A DNA stretch of 9,139 nt from Candidatus Kuenenbacteria bacterium CG_4_8_14_3_um_filter_39_15 (GCA_002782365.1 PFHP01000031.1:3678-12816), one strand, 5' to 3'. Numbered from the stretch's first letter, positions 1 to 7,328 are shown. Numbers and translations: made by a program. The notes: generated by a model from the letters alone, not told the origin.

Positions 1-255
1 CTGGCCGTTGGTGTGGCTTTTATCACTCCGGAATCTCTGACTAAAATAGCTAATATTCTCGGTATTGGCCGCGGCGCTGATTTAGTTTTATATCTTGCCG
101 TTGTCGTAGTTTTCTACTTAATGTTCCGTATTTTTATCAGACTTGAAAAAATGGAAAGAGATATTACTAAAGTGGTCAGAAAAAATGCATTGGAAAAAGA
201 AATTTACCCTGAAGCCGACTTTACGTCGACTGAAGGGTCCCATGACAAGAAATAA
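1..255 (+). CDS. DUF2304 family membrane protein, 3' part (5' end outside window)
   Basis: The reading frame is open from base 1, so the GTG at 13 is unlikely to be the true start and the N-terminal part, including a first membrane helix, is missing. What remains contains the typical DUF2304 pattern: a short amphipathic stretch with LGIGRGADL, a strongly hydrophobic helix (LVLYLAVVVVFYLMF), then a charged segment RLEKMERDITKVVRKNAL that is probably a cytoplasmic coiled coil. In the family, proteins of about 110-120 residues with two helices are often encoded next to glycosyltransferases and presumed to act in surface polysaccharide or lipid-linked sugar synthesis; the molecular role is unknown. 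The next gene here is a family 2 glycosyltransferase, which fits. The last dozen residues (DFTSTEGSHDKK) are poorly family-like and are partly encoded by a hairpin sequence. The family call is from the motif; no search was run. Confidence 0.8.
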   Translation: MAVGVAFITPESLTKIANILGIGRGADLVLYLAVVVVFYLMFRIFIRLEKMERDITKVVRKNALEKEIYPEADFTSTEGSHDKK

Positions 256-296
256 TAATCATGGGATTCTTCATTCCGCTTCGCTTCATTCAGAAT
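234..296. repeat. Hairpin plus short direct repeats, candidate dispersed extragenic repeat
   Basis: TCCCATGA (238-245) is the exact inverse of TCATGGGA (259-266). With G-U pairs the stem extends to 234-245/259-270 around a 13-base loop. The left arm lies in the last codons of the DUF2304 gene. Immediately to the right, TTCATTC occurs twice (270-276 and 285-291), separated by CGCTTCGC, and ATTCT (266-270) pairs with AGAAT (292-296). From memory, the composition resembles extragenic repeat units common in many bacterial genomes with ATTCT...GCTTCGCTTC...AGAAT. This was not verified by search. There is no T-run after the hairpin, so a rho-independent terminator is not supported. Confidence 0.5.
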
Positions 297-303
297 AAAT
301 TCT

Positions 304-1356
304 ATGAAAATCTATATTATTATCGCCACTTGGAATTCCGAAAAATATTTGTCGGATTTATTTTTGTCTTTGCACGATATGGATTATCCCAAAGACAGCT
401 GGCATCTGGTTGTGGTTGACAACGGCTTGCGCGACAAGACCAGCGATATTATCGGCCAATGGCAGGTCAAAATGCACAATTTTGACAAGGTTATTTATAA
501 CGAAGAAAATACAGGCTTTGCTGCTGCTAATAATCAAGGCATAACATTTGCGCTTAAAAATAATCCGGATTATATTGTTCTGCTAAACGATGATACGATT
601 GTTGAACCGAATTGGCTGAATATGATTATAAAAGAAATGGAACAAAATAAAAGTATTGGTTTGGCTCAACCCTTAATTACCAGATACCCTGAAATAAATA
701 AAATCAACACCTTTGGCAATTCGTATCAATATCTTGGTTTTGGCTTTTGCCATGGAGAAGGGGAGAGCAGCAATAGTTTTGACGTCAAATCATACCAGCC
801 GGCTTATCTTTCATTCAGCGCAGTTATTATCCGCCCGGAAGTTTTCAGACAAATCGGCTTGCTGGACGAAAATTATTTTTCCTACCACGAAGATTCTGAT
901 TTTTGCTTCCGTGCCAGATTACAGAATTGGAATTTGCTCGCTGTCAAAGATGCCATTGTCCATCATCACTACAAATTTCCAGTCAAAAAAAATAAAATCA
1001 GATATTTCTGGCTGGAAAAAAACCGCTATTATTTGATTCTCAAATTTTTTAAGCTAAAAACATTATTGCTTATCACGCCAGCTTGCCTTTTCATGGAAAT
1101 CGGTCAAATATTTTTTTCAATTATCCGCGGCTTGTTTATTCAGAAAATCAGAGCATATTTTTGGATTTTAAAAAACTTTGATAAAATATTGACAGTTCGT
1201 AAAAAAATCCAGCAAACCCGTAAATTTGCTGATAAAAAATTATTTGATTTTATGACCGGCAAAATTGAATTTCAGGAATTTAAAAATCCACTATTAATAT
1301 ACATTGCCAATCCAATTTTAAATTGGTATTTTAAACTAATTAAAAAATTTATATGA
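304..1356 (+). CDS. Glycosyltransferase family 2, rhamnosyltransferase-like, membrane-associated
   Basis: This 350-residue protein probably transfers a sugar from a nucleotide-sugar donor to a lipid-linked or surface glycan on the cytoplasmic face of the membrane. The N-terminus MKIYIIIATWNSEKYL matches the start of the GT2 (GT-A fold) domain, which supports this ATG. Other landmarks are VVVDNG (37-41), the NTGFAAANNQG segment (69-79), the metal-binding DXD-type motif LLNDDT (93-98, N95-D96-D97), and the acceptor/catalytic region YHEDSDFCFRAR (194-205), as in WbbL-like rhamnosyltransferases. Residues about 252-280 form a hydrophobic helix that likely anchors the C-terminus, followed by a basic tail. 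Donor and acceptor cannot be told. It follows the DUF2304 gene by 48 bp, a common pairing, and its TGA stop overlaps the tmk ATG (ATGA at 1353-1356). No Shine-Dalgarno sequence is visible. Confidence 0.9.
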   Translation: MKIYIIIATWNSEKYLSDLFLSLHDMDYPKDSWHLVVVDNGLRDKTSDIIGQWQVKMHNFDKVIYNEENTGFAAANNQGITFALKNNPDYIVLLNDDTIVEPNWLNMIIKEMEQNKSIGLAQPLITRYPEINKINTFGNSYQYLGFGFCHGEGESSNSFDVKSYQPAYLSFSAVIIRPEVFRQIGLLDENYFSYHEDSDFCFRARLQNWNLLAVKDAIVHHHYKFPVKKNKIRYFWLEKNRYYLILKFFKLKTLLLITPACLFMEIGQIFFSIIRGLFIQKIRAYFWILKNFDKILTVRKKIQQTRKFADKKLFDFMTGKIEFQEFKNPLLIYIANPILNWYFKLIKKFI

Positions 1357-2000
1357 AAAAAGGAAAATTAATTGTCATAGAAGGTATTGATGGCAGCGGC
1401 AAAACAAGTCAAACCAAATTACTGATAAAAAAGTTAAGAAAGCAAGGCAAAAAAGTGAAAACAATTCATTTTCCGCAACATGGACAAGGAGTGTTCGGCA
1501 AGCTGGTTGATGCTTATTTAAAAAACCAATTTGGCCCGGCGCCAAAATTAGATTATCGTCTCGCCTCCACTCTCTACGCGCTAGACAGATTTGAAGCGAA
1601 AAATAAACTTGAAAAATGGCTCAAGGCTGGATATTGGATAATACTTGACCGTTATACCGAATCAAATTTTGGTCACCAAGCAGGAAAAATAAAAAATAAG
1701 AATAAAAGATTAGAAGTTATCAAATGGCTTTATGATTTAGATTACAAAGTTTTACAGAACCCAAAACCAGATTTGGTAATATTTCTTGATGTCCCAGTGA
1801 ATTGCGCAATAAAGCTGATGAAAAAAATGGACAAAAAATATGACGGGCATGAAAGTGATCAGCAATTCTTAAAAAACTCCCACACTGCTTACTTAGACGC
1901 AGTAAGAATGTTCAAATATTGGCAATCAATTAAATGCGTTAAAAACAATAAGTTATTGACAATTGACGAAATTCATAATAAAATTTGGAATACCCTATGA
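1353..2000 (+). CDS. tmk: Thymidylate kinase (dTMP kinase)
   Basis: The protein phosphorylates dTMP to dTDP with ATP, a required cytoplasmic step in dTTP synthesis. At 215 residues it has the usual length. The P-loop is EGIDGSGKTSQT (10-21; K17, T18). FPQHGQGVFGKLVDAYL (40-56) is the substrate-side segment. ALDRF (77-81) and LDRYTESNFGHQAGK (98-112), with the DRY motif at 99-101, are the thymidylate-binding signatures. PDLVIFLDVP (139-148) is the Walker B-like strand. The lid region KKMDKKYDGHESDQQFL (157-173) is lysine-rich, and the P-loop lacks the extra arginine of type I enzymes, so this looks like a type II-like arrangement, though the lid is atypical. The ATG sits in an ATGA overlap with the glycosyltransferase stop, and its own TGA overlaps the gatB ATG, suggesting translational coupling. 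Confidence 0.93.
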   Translation: MKKGKLIVIEGIDGSGKTSQTKLLIKKLRKQGKKVKTIHFPQHGQGVFGKLVDAYLKNQFGPAPKLDYRLASTLYALDRFEAKNKLEKWLKAGYWIILDRYTESNFGHQAGKIKNKNKRLEVIKWLYDLDYKVLQNPKPDLVIFLDVPVNCAIKLMKKMDKKYDGHESDQQFLKNSHTAYLDAVRMFKYWQSIKCVKNNKLLTIDEIHNKIWNTL

Positions 2001-3535
2001 AACAAACTAAATACAAACCGACTATCGGTCTGGAAATCCATGTTCAGCTTAAAACCAAAAGCAAGCTGTTTTGCGCTTGCGCCAATGATTCTTGGAAAAT
2101 CGGGTTGGAAGAGTTAAAACCAAACACCAATATTTGTCCTGTTTGCACAGCCCAACCAGGCAGTTTGCCTGTGATTAATAAAAACGCCATTAACATGGTG
2201 GTTAAAGCCGGCCTAGCTCTTAATTGTCAGATAGCCGAGCATTCAAAATTTGACCGCAAAAACTATTTTTACCCCGACCTGCCCAAGGGTTATCAAATTT
2301 CACAGTATGATCAGCCGCTTTGCGCCAATGGCTATCTTAAAATTAACGGCCGTAAAATTGACATTACTCGCGTTCATCTTGAAGAAGATACAGGCAAATT
2401 AATTCATCCGGCCGGAGCTGATTATTCACTGATTGATTTAAACCGCGCCGGTGTGCCTTTAATGGAAATGGTTACCGAGCCAGATATTCATTCTGCCAAG
2501 GACGCCAAAGAATTTTGCCAAAGAATTCGGCAGATTTTCCGCTATCTGGATATTTCTGACGCTGATATGGAAAAATCTCAAATGCGCTGTGAAGTAAATA
2601 TTTCTCTGTCGAATAGGCAAGAGCGTCCCGATGTAAAATCGGGATCCCGAGCTAGCCTCGGGATTAAAGTTGAAGTCAAAAACTTAAATTCTTTTAAAGC
2701 AGTTGAACGTTCAATTGAATATGAGTTTATTAGGCAATCAAAACTATTAGAGCAAGGCAAGCCGATCATCCAGGAAACCCGCGGCTGGGACGAACGCGGA
2801 CAGCAGACATTCTCCCAGAGAGAAAAAGAAGAATCGCATGACTATCGTTATTTCCCGGAACCGGATTTGCCATTATTAGAATTTGATAAAAAGTATATTG
2901 AAAAAATAAAAGCTCAATTGCCAGAACTGCCTGATGCCAAATTGGCGCGTTTTCAAAAGCAATACGGATTTTCAGTCAGCGACGCCAAGTTGCTCATCAG
3001 CAGCGGAGACATAGCCGCCTTTACGGAAAATGTTATGAGCGAACTGCGCGCTTGGCTGGTTGATTTAGATGAAATTAAGTTAAGCGATGACCAAGCTTGG
3101 GATGAATATAAAATAAAATTAAGCAAGTTGACAGCTAACTGGTTAATTAATAAACTTCAAGGCATCATGGCCGCCAAGAAAATCAGCTTTGCTAGTTTAA
3201 AAATTACTCCGGAAAATTTCGCCGAATTTATCACCCTTATTTACAAAAACAAAGTAAATTCAGTCAATGCCCAAAAAATATTAATAACTATGGTTGACAC
3301 TGGCGCTGATCCCACCAATATTCTTGAAGACCAGGGCATGCATTTGATGGAGGATGTCGGCGACCTTGAGCCGATTATTGATCAGGTCATTAAAAATAAT
3401 CCCGACCAAGTCGCCGTCTTTAAAGCAGGCAAAACCGTTTTGTTAAGATTTCTTATCGGGGCGGTAATGAAAGAATCCCGCGGCAAAGCTAACCCCCAAA
3501 TGGCTGAAGACATTTTATTACAAAAATTAACTTAG
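1997..3535 (+). CDS. gatB: Aspartyl/glutamyl-tRNA(Asn/Gln) amidotransferase subunit B
   Basis: GatB is the tRNA-binding kinase subunit of GatCAB, which converts mischarged Glu-tRNA(Gln) or Asp-tRNA(Asn) to the correct amide form using ammonia from GatA. The start is set at ATG 1997 (ATGA overlap with tmk; GGA 7 bases upstream); a TTG 12 bases earlier is less likely. Landmarks by residue: IGLEIHVQL (10-18), NICPVCTAQPGSLPVIN with the cysteine pattern of the family, DLPKGYQISQYDQPL, the signature IDLNRAGVPLMEM, then MRCEVNISL, KVEVKNLNSF, ETRGWDE and DYRYFPEPDLP. The C-terminal YqeY-like domain ends with the tRNA-contact GKANPQ. At 512 residues it is longer than the usual roughly 475. Part of the excess is residues about 207-221, encoded by a palindromic insertion (separate entry). 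gatA and gatC are not in the window. Confidence 0.96.
   Translation: MKQTKYKPTIGLEIHVQLKTKSKLFCACANDSWKIGLEELKPNTNICPVCTAQPGSLPVINKNAINMVVKAGLALNCQIAEHSKFDRKNYFYPDLPKGYQISQYDQPLCANGYLKINGRKIDITRVHLEEDTGKLIHPAGADYSLIDLNRAGVPLMEMVTEPDIHSAKDAKEFCQRIRQIFRYLDISDADMEKSQMRCEVNISLSNRQERPDVKSGSRASLGIKVEVKNLNSFKAVERSIEYEFIRQSKLLEQGKPIIQETRGWDERGQQTFSQREKEESHDYRYFPEPDLPLLEFDKKYIEKIKAQLPELPDAKLARFQKQYGFSVSDAKLLISSGDIAAFTENVMSELRAWLVDLDEIKLSDDQAWDEYKIKLSKLTANWLINKLQGIMAAKKISFASLKITPENFAEFITLIYKNKVNSVNAQKILITMVDTGADPTNILEDQGMHLMEDVGDLEPIIDQVIKNNPDQVAVFKAGKTVLLRFLIGAVMKESRGKANPQMAEDILLQKLT
2626..2664. repeat. Double palindrome inserted in frame in gatB
   Basis: Two adjacent hairpins lie inside the coding sequence. 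TCCCGAT (2626-2632) pairs with ATCGGGA (2638-2644) around GTAAA. ATCCCGAG (2644-2651) pairs with CTCGGGAT (2657-2664) around CTAGC. The hairpins share base 2644. They encode GatB residues about 210-223, between the conserved MRCEVNISLS and KVEVKNLNSF blocks, where other GatB proteins have a much shorter connection ending in LG(T)KVE. The insertion keeps the frame and both flanking motifs are intact, so the protein is probably functional. It behaves like a small palindromic repeat tolerated in a surface loop, comparable in principle to Rickettsia palindromic elements. No second copy is in this window, so its repetitive nature is inferred. Confidence 0.7.
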
Positions 3536-3556
3536 AATAAACTAACCTTAAGAACT

Positions 3557-5203
3557 ATGAAGAAAAAAATCATCATCGCCTCCATTATAGTTATCTTGGT
3601 TATTGCCATTATAGTTGTTGTCATATCAGGTAAAAGTAAACCCGAATATGTGACTGCGCCGGCTGAAATCGGCAATGTTGTCCAGTCAGTTGATGCTACC
3701 GGTGTCGTTTCTTCGGCTGAAGATATTGAATTAAATTTTAAAATCACTGGCCTGATTTCATCTATTCATGTTAAAAAAGCGGATAAAGTTTCCGCTGGCC
3801 AAATTCTGGCCGCACTGGATGCCGGTGCTTTGAATAGCCGGGTGGCTGACGCCCGAGGCGAACTGCTGGAAGCCGGGGCTAACCTTAAAAAGGTGCTGGC
3901 CGGCTCAACCCCGGAAGATGTCAAAATTTCTGAAATTACCGTTGAGCAAAAAAAACAAAATTTAAATTCAGCTCAAAATAATTTGGACAATTTGAAATTA
4001 CAGCGCGATACAGAACTGCAAAACCTGAAAAATACAGCTATCGTTACCTTTAATAATGAACTCATTGATGCTGAATCAGCCATGGAAACAGTTGACCAGA
4101 CGCTTGATTCAGCAGATGCCCAAGAAACCCTGGGTATTTTAAAAAGCGGTGCAGTTGATAAAGCCGAAGAGAGCCAGGTTGTCGCCGAGACTGCAGTTGC
4201 TCAAACCAAGCTGGCAGTGGCCAGCATTATCAGATCGTCTACGGACGCGCAAGTTCTGACAGCGATTAATCAAGTAATGGCGGCCCTGGATGATGTCAGA
4301 GCCTGCCTGTCAGATGTTTTTGATGTTTTGCAAAACACCATTATCTCAAGTAGCTTAAGCCAAACAGAGCTTGATGCGCTGATTTCAGGTATTCAAACCG
4401 AGCAGACTACTATTTCTACCTCAAAAATAAATATCCAGACAGCCGAATCAAATTGGACTAACAAAATCGTTTATTATGCTGACCAAATCACTAAAGCAGA
4501 GGATGAGGCGGCCGCAGCCGAAGACAGCTTTGAATTAGCCCAGGCACAGTTAGCCTTGAAAGAAGCCCAGCCGCAAGATTATGACATTACTGCCGCCAAC
4601 GCCAGGGTGACTAAAGCCGAGGCCAGTCTTGCTCTGGCTCAAGCCAATCTGAACGACACAATTATCCGTGCGCCAGTTGCCGGCACAATCATGGAAATTA
4701 ATAGTAAAATTGGCGAATCAACTTCACTGGCTACCCCAGTGATCAAAATGATAGGGGAGTCAGAGCTAGAAATTGAAGTTGATATTCCGGAATCAGACAT
4801 TACCAAAATTGAAGTCGGTCAGTCAGCAGAAATTACGCTTGATTCTTTCAGCGATGACAATTTATTCAGCGGCACAGTCACCTTTATTGACCCGGCCGAA
4901 ACTGTTATTCAAGATGTTGTTTACTATCAAGTTACAGTTCAATTTTCAGATGGCCAAGATAATATCAAGCCGGGCATGACCGCCAATGTGACTATTAAAA
5001 CCAAAGAAAAATCAAATGTTCTCCGTGTGCCGCTCCGTTCAGTCAAGCAAAACAATGGCGATAAAATTGTTGAAATGTTAGAGGGCGAACAAATTAAGGA
5101 GCATCCGGTTACCAGCGGCCTGCGCGGCGACGAATATTATGAAATCCTAGATGGCCTGTCAGCAGGCGAACAAGTAATAACTTTTATAAAAAATGGAAAA
5201 TAA
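3557..5203 (+). CDS. HlyD/MacA-like periplasmic-adaptor-type subunit of ABC exporter
   Basis: This 548-residue membrane fusion protein is anchored by one N-terminal helix (about 4-24), with the rest expected outside the cytoplasmic membrane. Domains in order: first half of the barrel-sandwich (lipoyl-like) domain (about 35-90, with GLISSIHVKKADKVSAGQIL); a long, mostly helical alanine/glutamine-rich section (about 92-365), likely a coiled-coil hairpin; the second lipoyl half with the family motif NDTIIRAPVAGTI (366-378); a beta-barrel domain (about 400-482, ending KPGMTANVTI); and a membrane-proximal domain (about 486-548). The helical section, near 270 residues, is far longer than in MacA and accounts for the large size. 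The gene starts 21 bp after gatB and overlaps the ATPase gene by 11 bp, so it belongs to the exporter operon. MacA normally couples a MacB-type transporter to TolC; no outer-membrane factor is present here and the substrate is unknown. Confidence 0.88.
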   Translation: MKKKIIIASIIVILVIAIIVVVISGKSKPEYVTAPAEIGNVVQSVDATGVVSSAEDIELNFKITGLISSIHVKKADKVSAGQILAALDAGALNSRVADARGELLEAGANLKKVLAGSTPEDVKISEITVEQKKQNLNSAQNNLDNLKLQRDTELQNLKNTAIVTFNNELIDAESAMETVDQTLDSADAQETLGILKSGAVDKAEESQVVAETAVAQTKLAVASIIRSSTDAQVLTAINQVMAALDDVRACLSDVFDVLQNTIISSSLSQTELDALISGIQTEQTTISTSKINIQTAESNWTNKIVYYADQITKAEDEAAAAEDSFELAQAQLALKEAQPQDYDITAANARVTKAEASLALAQANLNDTIIRAPVAGTIMEINSKIGESTSLATPVIKMIGESELEIEVDIPESDITKIEVGQSAEITLDSFSDDNLFSGTVTFIDPAETVIQDVVYYQVTVQFSDGQDNIKPGMTANVTIKTKEKSNVLRVPLRSVKQNNGDKIVEMLEGEQIKEHPVTSGLRGDEYYEILDGLSAGEQVITFIKNGK

Positions 5204-5915
5204 AAATTTGATAAACATCCACAACATCTATAAACATTTTGAGACTGATGAAGTTGTGACTAAAGTTTTGCATGGCATTAGTTTTGAAATAAGCCACGGT
5301 GAATTTGTGGCCATCATGGGCCCATCAGGTTCGGGCAAATCAACCCTTATGCACATTCTCGGTTTTCTTGACCGTCCCACATCAGGCGAATATATTTTTG
5401 AAGGTGAAAATATTACAGAATTTAATGATAATAGGTTAGCCGAACTGCGTAATAAAAAAATTGGTTTTGTTTTTCAAGCTTTTAATCTTCTGCCCAGAAC
5501 ATCTGTCCTGGAAAATGTCATTCTGCCGCTTCAATATTCAAAAGATCATCCGGATAAAAAAGGAGCGGCGACTAAAGCCTTAAAAGCAGTTGGTTTGGAG
5601 CATCGTTTAGACCATCTTTCTAATCAGCTTTCAGGCGGTGAAAAACAACGGGTGGCCATTGCCCGCGCTCTGGTTAATGACCCGGAAGTCATTTTTGCCG
5701 ATGAACCGACTGGCAATCTTGATTCCCAGTCCGGCCAGCAGGTCATGGAAATTATTCTTGAACTTAACAAAAAAGGCAAAACTATTATTATGGTCACCCA
5801 CGAAAAATATACCGCTGAAACGGCTAAAAGAATTCTTTTAATCAAGGATGGCCTGCTGGTTTCCGACACGGCGGTAAAAAACAGGGTTGATGTGCGCAAT
5901 GGACTAATTAAATAA
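5193..5915 (+). CDS. ABC transporter ATP-binding protein, MacB/LolD type
   Basis: This cytoplasmic nucleotide-binding subunit of 240 residues powers the exporter by ATP hydrolysis as a dimer. All catalytic motifs are present: Walker A GPSGSGKST (43-51), Q-loop Q95 in FVFQAFNLLP, the ABC signature LSGGE (146-150) followed by KQRVAIARAL, Walker B VIFADE (166-171), D-loop GNLD (174-177) and switch H203 in MVTHE. The segments FVFQAFNLLPRTSVLENVILPL and ADEPTGNLDSQSG are typical of the LolD/MacB/FtsE subfamily, which works with FtsX-like four-helix permeases rather than channel-type importers. The start lies 11 bp inside the adaptor gene, implying translational coupling. The permeases are encoded separately, so this is a split MacB: ATPase and permease domains are not fused. 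Confidence 0.95.
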   Translation: MENKNLINIHNIYKHFETDEVVTKVLHGISFEISHGEFVAIMGPSGSGKSTLMHILGFLDRPTSGEYIFEGENITEFNDNRLAELRNKKIGFVFQAFNLLPRTSVLENVILPLQYSKDHPDKKGAATKALKAVGLEHRLDHLSNQLSGGEKQRVAIARALVNDPEVIFADEPTGNLDSQSGQQVMEIILELNKKGKTIIMVTHEKYTAETAKRILLIKDGLLVSDTAVKNRVDVRNGLIK

Positions 5916-6018
5916 TTTTAAATTTTAAATTACAAATTTTAAATCAATTTTAAATGCTTAAATTTAAAAATTTTATAATTTTATTTAAAATTTAAAATTT
6001 GTAATTTAAAATTTTAGC
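5916..6018. repeat. A/T-only spacer with 25-bp perfect inverted repeat
   Basis: The 103 bp between the ATPase and first permease genes are almost only A and T. Bases 5920-5944 and 5990-6014 are perfect inverse copies over 25 bp, centred on the pairing of C5933 with G6001. The 45-base interval holds a smaller inverted repeat (TTTTAAAT 5948-5955 with ATTTAAAA 5962-5969). In RNA this would form a long AU hairpin ending 4 bases before the permease ATG. Low base complexity makes some self-complementarity expected, but 25 consecutive pairs spanning the matched C-G is more than casual. There is no coding potential and no Shine-Dalgarno sequence. It could be a miniature mobile repeat, an attenuating structure or a termination point; nothing decides between these. 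Confidence 0.7.
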
Positions 6019-7251
6019 ATGTCTTTATTCTCCGCAATCCGTTTGTCATTGAATGGCCTTCGTACTAATAAGAAAAGGTCTTTTTTAACTATGCTCGGTA
6101 TTATTATTGGCGTTGGTTCGGTGATCGTTATTATTTCTGTCGGCGCTGGCGCCCAGAGTCTTATCATTAATGAACTTTCCAGTTTTGGCACGGATATTTT
6201 TGCCGTGACACCGGGCGCCGCTCAAGAAGATGGTCCGCCAGCGTCAGTCATGGGTATCACCGTCACTACTTTAAAGCTAGAAGAAGTTGATGATCTTAAA
6301 AAAATTCCGCATGTGATAGCTGTCACGCCATACGTCAGGGGGATTGATACTGCCACTTATCAAAACCAAAAAACTGAAGCCACTTTTCTTGGCGTCAATG
6401 CCGATTTTTTATCAGTGGAAACCGGCGCTGTCATTGCCGGCCGATTTTTTACGGAAGAAGATGTCAGAAGCATGGCCAAAGTCGCCGTTCTTGGCCAGAC
6501 AGCCAAACTGGATCTTTTCGGCGAAAGCGATGCCATTGGCCAAGATATAAAAATTAAAAAACATAATTTTAAAGTCATCGGAGTCCGCGAACCTTTGGGC
6601 ACAGTTGCTTTTGAAAATAAAGATGAACAAATCTATCTGCCGGTGACTACCGTGCAAAAATTACTTTTAGGCATCAATCATATTTCTCTTATCCGCGGTA
6701 AAGTAGATAAATCAGAAAATTTGCCTTACGTTTTGGAAAGTGTGAGCGCTACTATCCGTGAAAACCATCATATTACCAATCCGGAATATGATGATTTTTC
6801 AGCGCGCTCCATTGATCAAGCCCTTGATGTTATTGGTTCAGTGACTGATGCCATCCGTTTTTTTCTGGCTGGTATCGCTGCTATTTCACTGCTGGTTGGC
6901 GGCATTGGCATTATGAATATCATGCTCGTCAATGTTACTGAACGGACTAAAGAAATTGGTCTTAGAAAGTCAGTGGGCGCCACTAGATCTAACATTTTAA
7001 GGCAATTTTTGGCCGAATCAACCACCATTACTTTATTTGGCGGGCTGCTCGGCATTATCGGCGGCGTTTTATTTTCCTGGCTTGTTGCGCTTGGCGCTTC
7101 GGTCGCTGGTTTTAATTGGGATTTTATCGTGACCATCCCTTCAATTCTCCTCGGCTTAACCGTTTCTGTCGCCGTAGGTATTATTTTTGGCTCATATCCA
7201 GCCAACAAAGCAGCCAAACTTGAGCCGATAGAAGCGTTAAGAGCAGAATAA
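6019..7251 (+). CDS. MacB/FtsX-type ABC transporter permease (first copy)
   Basis: The 410-residue protein has the MacB-type layout: a short cytoplasmic N-terminus (SAIRLSLNGLRTNKKR), membrane helix 1 (about 22-44), a large extracytoplasmic MacB_PCD domain (about 45-278), then helices 2 (281-305), 3 (332-358) and 4 (370-392). Helix 2 runs into the conserved cytoplasmic coupling segment VTERTKEIGLRKSVGAT (306-322) that contacts the ATPase, and the tail ends in PANKAAKLEPIEALRAE, a family hallmark. Such permeases do not form a classical pore but transmit ATP-driven movement to the outer domain (mechanotransmission), typically for lipoprotein or peptide/toxin export. It lies downstream of the adaptor and ATPase genes and is closely similar in layout and motifs to the following gene. 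The start follows an A/T-only spacer with no ribosome-binding site. Confidence 0.93.
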   Translation: MSLFSAIRLSLNGLRTNKKRSFLTMLGIIIGVGSVIVIISVGAGAQSLIINELSSFGTDIFAVTPGAAQEDGPPASVMGITVTTLKLEEVDDLKKIPHVIAVTPYVRGIDTATYQNQKTEATFLGVNADFLSVETGAVIAGRFFTEEDVRSMAKVAVLGQTAKLDLFGESDAIGQDIKIKKHNFKVIGVREPLGTVAFENKDEQIYLPVTTVQKLLLGINHISLIRGKVDKSENLPYVLESVSATIRENHHITNPEYDDFSARSIDQALDVIGSVTDAIRFFLAGIAAISLLVGGIGIMNIMLVNVTERTKEIGLRKSVGATRSNILRQFLAESTTITLFGGLLGIIGGVLFSWLVALGASVAGFNWDFIVTIPSILLGLTVSVAVGIIFGSYPANKAAKLEPIEALRAE

Positions 7252-7328
7252 TTTTTAATTTTGTAATTTTTAATTTTATAAATAATTTTTAAATCTAAAT
7301 TTTTATTTTTTAAAAATTAAAAAATTCT
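7252..7328. repeat. A/T-rich spacer with imperfect inverted repeats before second permease gene
   Basis: The 77-bp gap between the two permease genes is again almost only A and T. TTTTTAATTTT (7252-7262) is inverted as AAAATTAAAAA (7313-7323), with a second near-copy of the left arm at 7266-7277. The core TTTGTAATTT (7260-7269) also occurs in the spacer before the first permease gene (5998-6007), which suggests the two spacers are related. No open frame, promoter or Shine-Dalgarno sequence is evident. The simple composition weakens the significance of the 11-bp arms. Confidence 0.45.

Noticed and set aside
13..15. GTG as the start codon of the first gene, giving a complete 80-residue protein
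   Set aside because: The frame is open to base 1 and the DUF2304 family normally has another membrane helix upstream, so the gene is better read as truncated by the window edge.
1985..1996. TTG start for gatB, adding four residues
   Set aside because: The ATG at 1997 gives the classic ATGA overlap with tmk, has a GGA at good spacing, and the conserved GLEIHVQL block begins soon after it.
304..2000. Recoded UGA (glycine) as in Gracilibacteria/Absconditabacteria
   Set aside because: The glycosyltransferase and tmk genes both stop at TGA at family-appropriate lengths and in stop-start overlaps, and no in-frame TGA is needed inside any gene.
2626..2664. Cloning polylinker or vector contamination, since BamHI- and NheI-like sites cluster here
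   Set aside because: The sites are a by-product of the palindromes; the frame continues without break into conserved GatB sequence on both sides and no vector sequence is present.
5974..5979. TATAAT as a -10 box for a promoter before the first permease
   Set aside because: No -35-like hexamer lies 16-18 bases upstream, and such a hexamer is expected by chance in a pure A/T spacer.
5916..6018. CRISPR array, tRNA or small RNA gene in the A/T spacers
   Set aside because: There are no regularly spaced direct repeats, no cloverleaf potential with conserved tRNA bases, and the sequence is too simple to support an RNA gene call.
6816..7217. Antisense open frame of 133 codons opposite the first permease, and several shorter antisense frames at 7310-8518
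   Set aside because: They lie fully opposite a convincing membrane protein gene, show no family motifs, and are rich in residues expected from reading hydrophobic codons backwards.
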